The position numbers were made by a program, and so were the translations under genes. Shown here piece after piece: positions 47,549-56,766 of a stretch of 64,000 bases of DNA. The notes under the pieces are model-generated. The model saw only the letters and a program-made list of their open reading frames with translations, was not told the origin of the DNA and made no database searches. Position 1 is the stretch's first letter, and the number at the start of each line of letters is the position of its first letter. The DNA comes from Comamonadaceae bacterium (GTDB lineage: Bacteria; Pseudomonadota; Gammaproteobacteria; Burkholderiales; Burkholderiaceae_C): assembly GCA_027488985.1 (NCBI GenBank), contig JAIYAR010000013.1:1-64000 (forward strand), given 5' to 3'.

Positions 47549-48349
47549 ATGCTCGAACACGCAATGCCTACCGCCAAGTCTCAAGACGCCCACGCTTCCA
47601 TTGCCATCACGCCGGATGGCTCCGCAGCTTTGCACCCCCACACTATCAAGGTCGCTTGTTCCAACTGCAACCTGCGGGAGTTGTGCATGCCCTTGGGCCT
47701 GAGCCCCATTGAACTGGACAAGATTGATGACGTTGTGGCGAGTCGCCGCCGGATCAAACGTGGAGCCACGTTGTTTCGCAATGGTGAGAAGTTCACCAGC
47801 CTGTACGCCATTCGGACCGGTTTTTTCAAAACTTGTGTTGCCTCAGAAGACGGGCGCGACCAGGTGACCGGCTTTCAAATGGCCGGTGAGATCGTGGGGC
47901 TGGATGGCATCGTCAATGACCAACACACCTGCGACGCCGTGGCGCTGGAAGACGCGGAGGTTTGCGTCATGCCTTTTGACCGGATTGAGGAGCTCTCCCG
48001 CGAAGTGAGTTCGCTGCAGCGGCATGTCCACAAGATCATGAGTCGCGAAATCGTGCGCGAAAACGGCGTCATGCTCCTTTTGGGCAGCATGCGTGCGGAA
48101 GAGCGATTGGCTGCATTTTTGCTGAACCTTGTCCAGCGCCTGCATGCTCGCGGCTTCTCACAATCAGAGTTGGTGTTGCGCATGACCCGTGAGGAGATCG
48201 GCAGCTACCTGGGCCTCAAACTTGAAACTGTGAGCCGCACTTTCTCGAAGTTCGTGGAAGATGGGATCGTGGAAGTCAAGCAACGCCACGTGCGGATCCT
48301 GAACACCGACGCCCTCAAGGACATCGTGAATCCCAAAGTCTGCAACTGA
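47549..48349 (+). CDS. fnr: Fnr-type oxygen-sensing regulator
   Basis: 266 residues from ATG 47549, chosen because CAGGGGA is upstream and the predicted transcript start (47533) lies after the upper ATG 47510. Cluster ligands: CSNCNLREL C in ACSNCNLRELCMP (three Cys) and the fourth Cys in DQHTCDAVAL; this is a complete [4Fe-4S] set. Crp fold with C-terminal helix-turn-helix EEIGSYLGLKLETVSRTFSK (E-SR contacts to TTGAT). Controls anaerobic and microaerobic genes here. Confidence 0.95.
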   Translation: MLEHAMPTAKSQDAHASIAITPDGSAALHPHTIKVACSNCNLRELCMPLGLSPIELDKIDDVVASRRRIKRGATLFRNGEKFTSLYAIRTGFFKTCVASEDGRDQVTGFQMAGEIVGLDGIVNDQHTCDAVALEDAEVCVMPFDRIEELSREVSSLQRHVHKIMSREIVRENGVMLLLGSMRAEERLAAFLLNLVQRLHARGFSQSELVLRMTREEIGSYLGLKLETVSRTFSKFVEDGIVEVKQRHVRILNTDALKDIVNPKVCN

Positions 48350-48364
48350 AGCCGGCTGTCAGCC

Positions 48365-48601
48365 CTAGCGATTGACGTCCTCGGCGCTCATGCCGAGTAC
48401 CGCAGTCATGGCGCTGGAGGCTGCCGCAACAAGCCAGAACACGACGAACGCCAGGGTGTAGACGCCCTGGCGGGACAATGGTAGCGCCGCATCCTGCCAA
48501 TGCAAGTCGTTCGGATCAATCAATCCGAACACCAAAACCTCCAACACGCCAGCCGCCAGAAAGGCGGGCCAGAGGATGGTCATCCATTTGGCCGTCGACA
48601 T
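48365..48601 (-). CDS. Small two-TM membrane protein of the cco region
   Basis: 78 residues with two membrane helices (MTILWPAFLAAGVLEVLVFGL and VYTLAFVVFWLVAAASSAM). It follows fixH by 17 bases and converges with fnr. No family recognised; often such proteins next to cco genes are of unknown role in oxidase assembly. Confidence 0.65.
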   Translation of the reverse strand: MSTAKWMTILWPAFLAAGVLEVLVFGLIDPNDLHWQDAALPLSRQGVYTLAFVVFWLVAAASSAMTAVLGMSAEDVNR

Positions 48602-48618
48602 ACGTTCTGTCCCGGCAC

Positions 48619-48891
48619 TCAGGGGGATTTGGGCGTGGGCACTACGCCAGTGGCCGCATGGTTGCGCGCTTGGATGGCGGGCGCCAGGCTCTCCGGCTGT
48701 ACCGCTATTTTTTTGCCGATGTCCAAGCCCGTCTGGTAGTAGTTTTCATCGATGACAGGGTCTGTGCCATGGGCGGCCAGGTAAAAGGTCACGAAGCTGG
48801 CGATCACCACCACCAGCGGACCGGAGACCACCAGCCAGACATGGCCGAACTTCCACCAAGGGCGGGCTGCAGGGTCAGTATTGTTGGACAT
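48619..48891 (-). CDS. ccoH: FixH-type cbb3 assembly protein
   Basis: 90 residues. One membrane helix near residues 18-40 (VWLVVSGPLVVVIASFVTFYL) followed by the short periplasmic segment TDPVIDENYYQTGLDIGKK, typical of FixH/CcoH. Shorter than the common 150-residue FixH, so the C-terminal domain is missing or reduced. Twelve bases after ccoG. Confidence 0.8.
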   Translation of the reverse strand: MSNNTDPAARPWWKFGHVWLVVSGPLVVVIASFVTFYLAAHGTDPVIDENYYQTGLDIGKKIAVQPESLAPAIQARNHAATGVVPTPKSP

Positions 48892-48903
48892 GGGCGTGCT
48901 TTC

Positions 48904-50373
48904 TTAACGGGGAACAATGAAAACAGACTTTTCAGTCACGACGGCAGTGGTAGGCGTGGACTGCACAGAAAAATGAATCGGGTGCGAACCTGCTGCCGCA
49001 CCTTCATACGGCAGTTGCAGTCGCACCGCGATCCAGCGGGACTGCGTCGGGCCGACCTCCGCAGTGGCATCCGATGCGACGACCAAGCCGGGCAGTCCGT
49101 CAGCACTGATTTCGAAGGTTTGTGTTGACTCTTGTGCATTCATGATTTGAAGCCGGTACACATTCTCAAGGCGGCCACCCGACACGATGCGGGCCAATGA
49201 GCCACGATCGCGCTCCACATCCACCTTGAATGGAGCACGCATCCACAGGCTGGTCAACATGGCAACCACCACCGCCAGCAAGATGACGGTGTACACCATC
49301 ACGCGGGGGCGAAGAACGTGCCTCAGAGTCTGTGCCGGGGTCCAATGCTGGCTGACCGCATTCTGGGTGGAGTACTTCACCAATCCACGGGCATAGCCCA
49401 TCTTGTCCATTACGGTGTCACAGACATCGGCACAGGCACCGCAACCGATGCACTCGTATTGCAAACCCTTGCGGATATCGATACCGGTCGGGCACACCTG
49501 CACGCACAAGCTGCAGTCCACACAAGCGCCCAACTTCAGGGCAGAAACATCAGCCTTTTTGGAGCGTGCGCCACGGGGCTCACCGCGCTCTTCGTCATAG
49601 GTCACGATCAGTGTGTCTTTATCGAACATGGCGCTTTGAAAACGCGCATAGGGACACATGTATTTACAGACCTGCTCGCGCATATAACCTGCATTGCCGT
49701 ACGTGGCAAAACCGTAAAAGAGCACCCAGAAGGTCTCCCAGGGCCCTAGTGAGAGGCTCAGCAATTCAGCACTCAGCGTGTGAACCGGAGTGAAATAGCC
49801 GACAAAGGTAAACCCAGTCCACAAACCAACGGCAATCCACAAGAGTTGCTTGGCTGTTTTGCGCCAGGCTTTGTCCAGCGTCCAAGGACCAGCGTCACGC
49901 CGCATGCGGGCGGAGCGGTCCCCTTCCGTCAGCTTTTCCAGCCAGAGAAAAATTTCGGTGTACACCGTTTGCGGACATGCATAGCCGCACCACAAGCGGC
50001 CGGCCACTGCTGTAAACAAAAACAAGGACAGCGCGGAGATCACCAAAATCCCTGTGAGATACACAAAGTCCTGGGGGTACAACACGAGGTTGAAAATATA
50101 AAACCGCCGGGCTCCGAGATCGAACAGCACCGCCTGGCGCTGTCCCCACTCCAACCACGGCAGGCCATAGAACACCAACTGGGTCAAGAACACCAGTGCC
50201 CACCGCCACTTCGAAAAGTAGCCCGACACGCTGCGCGGGTAGATCTTTTTATGCGCTTCGTACAGGGCAATCGTCTCCTCGTCGGCACCGGGCGGAGGGG
50301 CAATAGGCCCCTTGTCCGGTGACTCGGCGATCGGAATGATCTTTTTCTCGGCAGAAGGGGCTGATGCGCTCAA
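48904..50373 (-). CDS. ccoG: CcoG/FixG cytochrome c oxidase accessory protein
   Basis: Ferredoxin-like membrane protein, thought to reduce copper for cbb3 assembly. 489 residues from TTG 50373 with GAGGA upstream. Five membrane helices, polyferredoxin motifs CVDCSLCVQVCP and CIGCGACADVCD, and a C-terminal Ig-like domain. Part of the ccoNOQPGH group; copper ATPase CcoI upstream. Confidence 0.92.
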   Translation of the reverse strand: MSASAPSAEKKIIPIAESPDKGPIAPPPGADEETIALYEAHKKIYPRSVSGYFSKWRWALVFLTQLVFYGLPWLEWGQRQAVLFDLGARRFYIFNLVLYPQDFVYLTGILVISALSLFLFTAVAGRLWCGYACPQTVYTEIFLWLEKLTEGDRSARMRRDAGPWTLDKAWRKTAKQLLWIAVGLWTGFTFVGYFTPVHTLSAELLSLSLGPWETFWVLFYGFATYGNAGYMREQVCKYMCPYARFQSAMFDKDTLIVTYDEERGEPRGARSKKADVSALKLGACVDCSLCVQVCPTGIDIRKGLQYECIGCGACADVCDTVMDKMGYARGLVKYSTQNAVSQHWTPAQTLRHVLRPRVMVYTVILLAVVVAMLTSLWMRAPFKVDVERDRGSLARIVSGGRLENVYRLQIMNAQESTQTFEISADGLPGLVVASDATAEVGPTQSRWIAVRLQLPYEGAAAGSHPIHFSVQSTPTTAVVTEKSVFIVPR

Positions 50374-50400
50374 GGAAAGTCCTCTGAATTACCGCTCGAC

Positions 50401-51312
50401 TTACTTGGCTGCACCGGTGTTGGAGAAACCCCAAACGTAGGACGCCAACACCTTGATTTGCGCAGGCGACAACTTTTGTGCCTGCGCAGGCATCTGGTTG
50501 ACCTTGCCGTTGTTGACCATGGTGATGATGGCGTTTTCACCATAGCCATAGAGCCAGATGTCGTCCGTCAGGTTGGGCGCACCCAATGCAGGGTTGCCTT
50601 TGCCATCAGCGCCGTGACAGGCCGCGCAGCTCGCGAATTTGGGCTTGCCCAATGCGGCTCGCACGGAGTCGTGCGGACTACCGGAGAGACTGAGCACGTA
50701 ATGCGCGACGTTCTTGACATCATCTGCCGTGCCGACCGCCGCTGCCATGGGAGGCATTTGACCGATACGACCCAGATTCAGGGTTTCCACAATCTTCTCG
50801 GGCGCACCACCGTGCAGCCAATCGGAGTCAGTCAGGTTGGGAAAGCCTTTGGAACCGCGGGCGTCCGAGCCGTGGCATTGGGAACAGTTGTTCATGAACA
50901 AACGCTCGCCAATGGCATGTGCCTGGGGATCCTTGGCAATATCTTCCGCTGACATGGCGTCAAAACGCGCATAGATGGGGGCAATGTCTGCCTCTCCCTT
51001 GGCCATTTCGGCTTGCAACTGACCTGCTGAGGTCCAGCCCAGCTTCCCGGCAAAGTTGCCCAAACCGGGGTAGAAGGCCAGGTACACCGCACCAAACACC
51101 AGGGTGATGACAAAGAGCCCTACCCACCAGCGGGGCAAAGGGTTGTTCATTTCACGGAGGTCACCGTCCCAAACGTGGCCGGTGGTGTTGTCATGGGCGG
51201 TCATGGCTTTGGCTTTGCCGCTGAACCAGAGCAGGAACAGGCAGGCCACAATGCCGATGACCGTGACGGCGGTCACATAGACCGACCAGAAGTTGCTTGT
51301 GAAGTCACTCAT
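50401..51312 (-). CDS. ccoP: cbb3 oxidase diheme cytochrome c subunit
   Basis: 303 residues: TM segments near 12-32 and 60-80, then two c-type hemes CSQCH (MNNCSQCHGSDA) and CAACH (FASCAACHGADG), with Met ligands in QMPPMAAAVG and QMPAQAQ. Electron-entry subunit of cbb3 oxidase. It follows ccoQ by 18 bases. Confidence 0.95.
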   Translation of the reverse strand: MSDFTSNFWSVYVTAVTVIGIVACLFLLWFSGKAKAMTAHDNTTGHVWDGDLREMNNPLPRWWVGLFVITLVFGAVYLAFYPGLGNFAGKLGWTSAGQLQAEMAKGEADIAPIYARFDAMSAEDIAKDPQAHAIGERLFMNNCSQCHGSDARGSKGFPNLTDSDWLHGGAPEKIVETLNLGRIGQMPPMAAAVGTADDVKNVAHYVLSLSGSPHDSVRAALGKPKFASCAACHGADGKGNPALGAPNLTDDIWLYGYGENAIITMVNNGKVNQMPAQAQKLSPAQIKVLASYVWGFSNTGAAK

Positions 51313-51330
51313 TTTGATTCCTTATGGGGC

Positions 51331-51474
51331 TCAGTCCTGCTCGAAAGGCAGATTGGCAGCCTCTTGAAAATCACTGCTCCGGGTCTTGGACCAGGCCCAG
51401 CGAACAATGGCGATAAAGACCACAAAGCTCAGTACCGTGGTGACAGAGCGCAGGGTGTTGACATCGATATCCAT
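51331..51474 (-). CDS. ccoQ: cbb3 oxidase small subunit CcoQ
   Basis: A 47-residue protein, too short for the usual ORF limit. Start ATG 51474 has AAGGGG six bases before (an ATG at 51480 is too close). Sequence: one membrane helix (TTVLSFVVFIAIVRWAW) and a short charged tail (KTRSSDFQEAANLPFEQD). Its position between ccoO and ccoP is typical. Confidence 0.9.
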   Translation of the reverse strand: MDIDVNTLRSVTTVLSFVVFIAIVRWAWSKTRSSDFQEAANLPFEQD

Positions 51475-51484
51475 GGTCATCCCC

Positions 51485-52111
51485 TTATTTCAACGCCAGG
51501 CCCAGCACCTGCAAATAGGCGATGGTGGCTTCCAGTTCAGTCTTGCCCTTAACCTCGGCGGCGGCTTTGGCAATCTGTTCATCGGTGTAAGGAACACCGA
51601 CGGTGCGCAGTGCCTTCATGCGTGTAGGCATCTCGTCCGCGGCCACCGTGTTTTTCTCCAGCCATGGATATGCGGGCATGTTGGACTCTGGTACCACATC
51701 ACGTGGATTCACCAAGTGAATACGGTGCCATTCATCGCTGTACTTGCCGCCCACTCGGGCCAGGTCCGGTCCGGTGCGCTTGCTGCCCCACTGGAAGGGG
51801 TGGTCATACACCGACTCACCTGCCACCGAGTAGTGGCCGTAACGCAATGTCTCAGCCCGGAAGGGACGGATCATTTGCGAATGGCAGTTGTAGCAACCTT
51901 CACGGATGTACACATCGCGCCCCGCCAGTTGCAAGGCGGTGTAGGGCTGGATACCCTGAATGGGCTGGGTAGTGGATTTTTGGAAAAACAGCGGAACAAT
52001 TTCCACCATACCGCCTGCCAGCAATACCAGCAGGATCAACACGATCATCAGAAAGTTGCTGGTCTCGATCTTCTCGTGCGAAAGACCGGATGTACTTTTT
52101 TCGTTTGCCAT
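51485..52111 (-). CDS. ccoO: cbb3 oxidase monoheme cytochrome c subunit
   Basis: 208 residues with an N-terminal membrane anchor ([20 protein letters not shown]) and one heme motif CYNCH ([15 protein letters not shown]) near residue 75. Met ligand in ADEMPTRMK. Normal length for CcoO. Confidence 0.95.
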   Translation of the reverse strand: MANEKSTSGLSHEKIETSNFLMIVLILLVLLAGGMVEIVPLFFQKSTTQPIQGIQPYTALQLAGRDVYIREGCYNCHSQMIRPFRAETLRYGHYSVAGESVYDHPFQWGSKRTGPDLARVGGKYSDEWHRIHLVNPRDVVPESNMPAYPWLEKNTVAADEMPTRMKALRTVGVPYTDEQIAKAAAEVKGKTELEATIAYLQVLGLALK

Positions 52112-52123
52112 ACAAAGGTCCTT

Positions 52124-53557
52124 TTAAGCATGGGCCGGAGCGGGAATTGCCACGGTATTGGCACGTCCGGCAGTGGCAGTCATCAGGGTGTTCCACAGCA
52201 TGATCAGCATGCCGCCCAGGTACAGCAGGCCGCCCAGCAGACGCAGCACATAGAAGGGATAGGTTGCTTTGACCGACTCCACAAAGGTGTAAGTCAAGGT
52301 TCCATCGGGGTTGACGGCGCGCCACATGAGACCCTGCATCACACCGGCAATCCACATGGCTGCGATGTAGATCACGATACCGATGGTCGCAGTCCAGAAG
52401 TGAATCTCAATAGCTTTGACGCTATGCATTTGCTTCTGTCCGAACAGGCGGGGAATCAGGTAATACATGGAGCCCATGGTGACCAGGCCCACCCAACCCA
52501 AGGCGCCGGAGTGCACGTGGCCTACAGTCCAATCGGTGTAGTGGCTCAGGGCGTTCACGGTCTTGATGGACATCATGGGACCTTCGAAAGTGGACATGCC
52601 GTAGAACGACAAGGACACGATCAGGAAGCGCAGGATGGGATCGTCACGCAGCTTGTGCCATGCGCCGCTGAGGGTCATGACGCCGTTGATCATGCCGCCC
52701 CAACTGGGGGCCAACAAAATCAGGGAGAACACCATGCCGACAGACTGGGTCCAGTCAGGCAAGGCGGTGTAGTGCAAGTGGTGTGGGCCCGCCCACATGT
52801 AAGTGAAGATCAGCGCCCAGAAGTGGACGATAGACAAGCGGTAGCTGTACACAGGCCGTTCAGCCTGTTTGGGGATGAAGTAATACATCATGCCCAGGAA
52901 GCCGGCTGTCAAAAAGAAGCCCACGGCATTGTGGCCGTACCACCATTGCACCATGGCGTCTTGCACACCGGCGTAGGCGGAATAGGACTTCATGAAGCCT
53001 GCGGGAATGGCCGCACTGTTCACCAGGTGCAGGATAGCCACCGCGATGATGAAGGCACCGAAGAACCAGTTGGCCACATAGATGTGCTTCACCTTGCGGG
53101 TACCCACGGTGCCGAAGAACACCACTGCGAAAGACACCCAGACCAGCGTGATCAGAATGTCAATCGGCCATTCCAGCTCTGCATATTCTTTGCCCGAGGT
53201 GTAACCCAGTGGCAGGGAAATGGCTGCAGCCAGAATAACCAGCTGCCAGCCCCAGAAGGTGAATGCCGCCAGCTTGTCGCTGAAGATACGCACATGACAG
53301 GTGCGTTGCACAACGTAATAGGCGGAGGCGAACAAGCCGCAACCGCCGAACGCGAAGATCACTGCATTCGTGTGCAGAGGGCGCAAACGCCCGTAGGTGA
53401 GCCATGGAATGCCGAAGTTGAGTTCGGGCCAGGCGAGTTGGGCGGCGATGATCACGCCCACCAACATGCCGACCACCCCCCAGACCACCGTCATGATGGC
53501 GAACTGGCGCACAACGGTATCGTTGTACACCGTCGCCTGCTGATTTGGAAATGCCAT
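52124..53557 (-). CDS. ccoN: cbb3 oxidase catalytic subunit
   Basis: 477 residues, about twelve membrane helices. Heme-copper ligands are visible in [19 protein letters not shown] and in the H pair of [14 protein letters not shown]; heme b ligand [11 protein letters not shown]. Terminal oxidase with high oxygen affinity. First gene of the ccoNOQPGH group; FNR box at 53616. Confidence 0.96.
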   Translation of the reverse strand: MAFPNQQATVYNDTVVRQFAIMTVVWGVVGMLVGVIIAAQLAWPELNFGIPWLTYGRLRPLHTNAVIFAFGGCGLFASAYYVVQRTCHVRIFSDKLAAFTFWGWQLVILAAAISLPLGYTSGKEYAELEWPIDILITLVWVSFAVVFFGTVGTRKVKHIYVANWFFGAFIIAVAILHLVNSAAIPAGFMKSYSAYAGVQDAMVQWWYGHNAVGFFLTAGFLGMMYYFIPKQAERPVYSYRLSIVHFWALIFTYMWAGPHHLHYTALPDWTQSVGMVFSLILLAPSWGGMINGVMTLSGAWHKLRDDPILRFLIVSLSFYGMSTFEGPMMSIKTVNALSHYTDWTVGHVHSGALGWVGLVTMGSMYYLIPRLFGQKQMHSVKAIEIHFWTATIGIVIYIAAMWIAGVMQGLMWRAVNPDGTLTYTFVESVKATYPFYVLRLLGGLLYLGGMLIMLWNTLMTATAGRANTVAIPAPAHA

Positions 53558-53615
53558 ATTTACCTCTTCTTGGATTGCTTCACAGCGAGTGTCTGCCGGG
53601 CTTTACAAATGCGAG

Positions 53616-53629
53616 TTGACCCAAATCAA
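53616..53629 (-). promoter_or_regulatory. FNR box upstream of ccoN
   Basis: TTGACCCAAATCAA, one base from consensus. Centre 53622.5, about 65 bases before the ccoN ATG; a start near 53581 would fit -41.5. It lies inside the inverted repeat TCTGCCGG/CCGGCAGA (53592-53599 and 53630-53637). Confidence 0.8.
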
Positions 53630-53658
53630 CCGGCAGAGAAAAAGCGGGGAACCTTTTC

Positions 53659-53796
53659 TCAGGGTTCGCGCAAAATGCGCTCGCCCTCGGACTCAATGTC
53701 TTCAAACTGCCCCCGGTCTATGGCCCACCAGAGTCCGGCCAGAATAAAAAACACCAGCACCACAGACAGGGGAACCAGCAAATACAAAATGTCCAT
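53659..53796 (-). CDS. ccoS: cbb3 assembly protein CcoS
   Basis: A 45-residue protein missed by usual limits. One membrane helix (MDILYLLVPLSVVLVFFILA) then GLWWAIDRGQFEDIESEGER, which is the known CcoS signature. It is two bases after ccoI. Needed for cofactor insertion into CcoN in other species. Confidence 0.92.
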   Translation of the reverse strand: MDILYLLVPLSVVLVFFILAGLWWAIDRGQFEDIESEGERILREP

Positions 53797-53798
53797 GA

Positions 53799-56171
53799 CT
53801 ACTCCTGGGTAAGGGGGACCAGCGCTCCCGAAGGGATTTCACGCTGCGAAGAAGACACGGGCCGCAGCGCCCGCGGAGATGACAAGCGCAAGGCATTGAG
53901 TACCACCAGCAATGAGCTGCAGGCCATGCCTAGACCGGCTAGCCACGCAGGCAGGTAGCCGGCGACGGCCAAGGGAATGCACGCCATGTTGTAAGCCAGC
54001 GCCCACCAAAGGTTCTGGCGGACGACCCGCATGGTTTTGCGTGCCAACGCCCATGCACCGGACACACTCTCGAGCCGGTCGCCCAGGGCGACAAAGTCGG
54101 AGCGGAACTGTGCAATGGGTACGGCACGCCCGAAGGCAAAAGACACATGTGCTCCAGCCAACACAGGTCCGTCATTGAGCCCGTCCCCGACCATGGCAAC
54201 CACATGCCCTTGCGCCTGCAGGTGCTGCATATAGGTCAGTTTGTCACCAGGAGAACAAGCGCCGCGGACCTGCTCTATACCCAGCCGTCGCCCCATGGCC
54301 TCGGCTGCAGCCACCCGGTCTCCGGACAGCAGATGCACGGTGACTCCCATGGCCTGCAGGGTTCGCACTACTTGCACCGCGTCTTCGCGCAGCGCTTCCT
54401 GCAAATGAAAGCTGGCAACCCAGCCCCGCGCATCGCTCAGATGGACCAACGGCCCTTCCGGGTCGGCAGGGAGCGCCATGGCAGGCACTTCACCCGCAAA
54501 AGAGGCGGAGCCCAAACGGCAAAGTCCTGCGGGGTGCTCGCCCGTTAAGAACCCATCCTGAACATCTGCCTCCACCCCCTGCCCCGCCACCTCGCGGGCG
54601 CAAGTGAGGCGCCATGGACCCAGACCTTCGTGCGCTGCGGCAGCCACCAATGCACGTGACACCGGATGCATGGACTGGGCGGCCAGGGTCGCAGCACAGG
54701 CCAGTGCCGCTTCACGGCTGATTCCGTCCCGGCAAACCACAGCCTGCAAGGCCATCGCATCTCGGGTGAGTGTGCCCGTTTTGTCAAACACCGCTGTATC
54801 TGCTGCAGCCAGTGTCTCCAGCGCCGGCAGGCTGCGGACCAGCAGCCCGTGGCGGGCCAAGTGACCAGCAGCCGCTAACATGGCAGCCGGTGTCGCCAAA
54901 GACAAGGCGCAAGGGCATGTCACGATCAGCACGGCCACCGCTACCATCACCGCGTGTGCCGGATCCTGCGGCCACCACCAGACGGCAGCAGCGAAGGCAG
55001 CCAGCAACACCGCAACCAGAAACGGCTTGGCCCAACGGTCTGCCATCAAGGCCGCGCCGGGTTTGGTGAGCGACGCACTCTCCATAAGTGCCAGGATTTG
55101 TGCAAAGCGGGTGGATTCCCCGAGGGTCTCTACCCGCACCTCGACGGTGCCCGCCAGGTTGTGGCTGCCGGCGATGACGCGCTCGCCCACACCCCGCTGC
55201 AGGGGATGCGATTCCCCGGTAAGCAAAGACTCGTCGACAAGGGTCTGCCCGGCTTCAATCACGCCATCTGCCGCGAATGCTTCGCCTGCAAGTACCTGAA
55301 TGCAGTCGCCCACGACCAGGCGCCTTACCGCGACCCGCTCAAAATGGCCATCAGCACTACGCCGCAGTACGCTGTCGGGCATGCGATTCATGAGCGACTC
55401 CAGGGCACCGGCAGTGCGATCGCGCAGGCGCAACTCCAGCCAACGGCCTGTCAACAGGAAGAAAACAAACATCGTGAGGGAGTCGAAATACACTTCCCGC
55501 CCGAAAAGACCTGCAGGGTCAAAGGTGCCAGCCGTGCTGGCAGCAAACGTGATGCACATGCCCATGGCCACTGGCAGGTCCATGCTGATGCGGGCGTGAC
55601 GCACGTCCGCCCAGGCTTTACGAAAAAAGGGGCCGCACGAAAACAGAATCACCGGAAGCGACAATACCCAGGAGGCCCAGCGCAGCAACTGCTCGTACTC
55701 GCCAGTCAGGTCACCGGGGCGGGCCTGGTAGGCTGGCCACGCATACATCATCACCTGCATCATGCACAGACCGGCTACCAGCCATTGCCATAGTGCCTTG
55801 CGGGACTCGACCTTGCGCCGCTCTGCAGCGAACACATCATTTGCCGGTACCGCGCGGTAGCCAGCGGCCCGCACTGCCTGCATCCACTGCGAGGGAAGAG
55901 TCTGGTCCTGGGACCAGGTCACTTGCGCGCGCTGACTGGCGGCGCTCACCCGGGCACTGCGTACCCCGGGCACCGCGCGAAGTGCGTCTTCCACGGTCAG
56001 GGCGCATGCTGCGCAATGCATGCCCTCAATCACCACGTTGGATTCCCAGCAAGCCGGCTCCGGCGCCCACTCGCGACTGAATGCACGCCATTCCTGCGCG
56101 TCATCCACCACGCACAGCGCGTCTGTGTCCGAGGACGATGCGATAGAGATAGCGGGCACGGGAGAGCTCAT
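53799..56171 (-). CDS. ccoI: Copper-exporting P-type ATPase CcoI/FixI
   Basis: 790 residues. N-terminal metal-binding domain GMHCAACALTVE (about residue 50), six to eight membrane helices, CPC motif VTCPCALSLATPA, DKTGTLT phosphorylation site, and GDGLNDGPVL hinge. Delivers copper to cbb3 oxidase. Divergent from the usp gene at 56278 with an FNR box between. Confidence 0.94.
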   Translation of the reverse strand: MSSPVPAISIASSSDTDALCVVDDAQEWRAFSREWAPEPACWESNVVIEGMHCAACALTVEDALRAVPGVRSARVSAASQRAQVTWSQDQTLPSQWMQAVRAAGYRAVPANDVFAAERRKVESRKALWQWLVAGLCMMQVMMYAWPAYQARPGDLTGEYEQLLRWASWVLSLPVILFSCGPFFRKAWADVRHARISMDLPVAMGMCITFAASTAGTFDPAGLFGREVYFDSLTMFVFFLLTGRWLELRLRDRTAGALESLMNRMPDSVLRRSADGHFERVAVRRLVVGDCIQVLAGEAFAADGVIEAGQTLVDESLLTGESHPLQRGVGERVIAGSHNLAGTVEVRVETLGESTRFAQILALMESASLTKPGAALMADRWAKPFLVAVLLAAFAAAVWWWPQDPAHAVMVAVAVLIVTCPCALSLATPAAMLAAAGHLARHGLLVRSLPALETLAAADTAVFDKTGTLTRDAMALQAVVCRDGISREAALACAATLAAQSMHPVSRALVAAAAHEGLGPWRLTCAREVAGQGVEADVQDGFLTGEHPAGLCRLGSASFAGEVPAMALPADPEGPLVHLSDARGWVASFHLQEALREDAVQVVRTLQAMGVTVHLLSGDRVAAAEAMGRRLGIEQVRGACSPGDKLTYMQHLQAQGHVVAMVGDGLNDGPVLAGAHVSFAFGRAVPIAQFRSDFVALGDRLESVSGAWALARKTMRVVRQNLWWALAYNMACIPLAVAGYLPAWLAGLGMACSSLLVVLNALRLSSPRALRPVSSSQREIPSGALVPLTQE

Positions 56172-56206
56172 GCACCGGATTCTGCGGAGGTAGTCGCAAG
56201 CAAACC

Positions 56207-56220
56207 TTGATGCAAATCAA
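56207..56220. promoter_or_regulatory. FNR box between ccoI and usp
   Basis: TTGATGCAAATCAA, perfect match. Centre 56213.5, about 65 bases before usp, so a start near 56255 fits -41.5; for ccoI (start 56171) it is about 43 bases upstream. Either or both may be controlled. Confidence 0.82.
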
Positions 56221-56277
56221 GTCTTGCGCCAATGGCAGGCGTAACCTCGGTGGCTATCAATCCAAAGGAGCTACACC

Positions 56278-56721
56278 ATGTACCAACGCATTCTGGTCAC
56301 CACCGACGGCAGCAAACTCTCACAAAAAGCTGTAACTACGGCCATCACACTCGCCGGCCTGTCCGGCGCCGAACTCGTAGCCCTGAAAGTGGTGCAACGC
56401 TATCCTCAGTCCTATTTCGAAGGTGGCATGGCGTTGGTAGGCGAAGACGTCAAGCAGGTAGAAAAGAGCTGGAGCGATGCAGCCCAGAAAGTGGTGGACG
56501 CCGTCAAGAAAACGGCTGAAGCCAAAGGAGTGAGCACCAAAGCGGTGGTGGTGCGCTCCGACGTGATCTCTGACGCCATTCTCAACACCATCAAAAAACA
56601 AGGATGCGATCTGGTGGTCATGGCATCACACGGGCGCAAAGGAATCAAGCGCCTGCTCTTGGGCAGCGAAACCCAGCATGTATTGACCCATGCCAGCGTG
56701 CCCGTGCTGGTTTTAAAGTAA
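56278..56721 (+). CDS. Universal stress protein (UspA family)
   Basis: 147 residues: N-terminal YQRILVTTDGSKLSQKA, ATP-binding loop GCDLVVMASHGRKGIKRLLLGS (G-2x-G-9x-G type), TQHVLTHASVPVLV end. AAAGGAG lies eight bases upstream. Under an FNR box, so expected to rise under low oxygen, as some Usp genes do. Confidence 0.92.
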   Translation: MYQRILVTTDGSKLSQKAVTTAITLAGLSGAELVALKVVQRYPQSYFEGGMALVGEDVKQVEKSWSDAAQKVVDAVKKTAEAKGVSTKAVVVRSDVISDAILNTIKKQGCDLVVMASHGRKGIKRLLLGSETQHVLTHASVPVLVLK

Positions 56722-56766
56722 ATTGGCCCTCTACGCCCGCCGCATATGCGCGGGCTGCTCCTGAAT

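Noticed and set aside
51386..53812. 808-codon plus-strand frame across the cco genes
   Set aside because: Antisense to ccoO, ccoN and ccoS, His/Gln-rich without a family signature; shadow.
56734..56754. Hairpin GCCCGC...GCGGGC between usp and the HD-GYP gene
   Set aside because: Convergent position suits a terminator, but there is no T run on either strand, so I do not list it.
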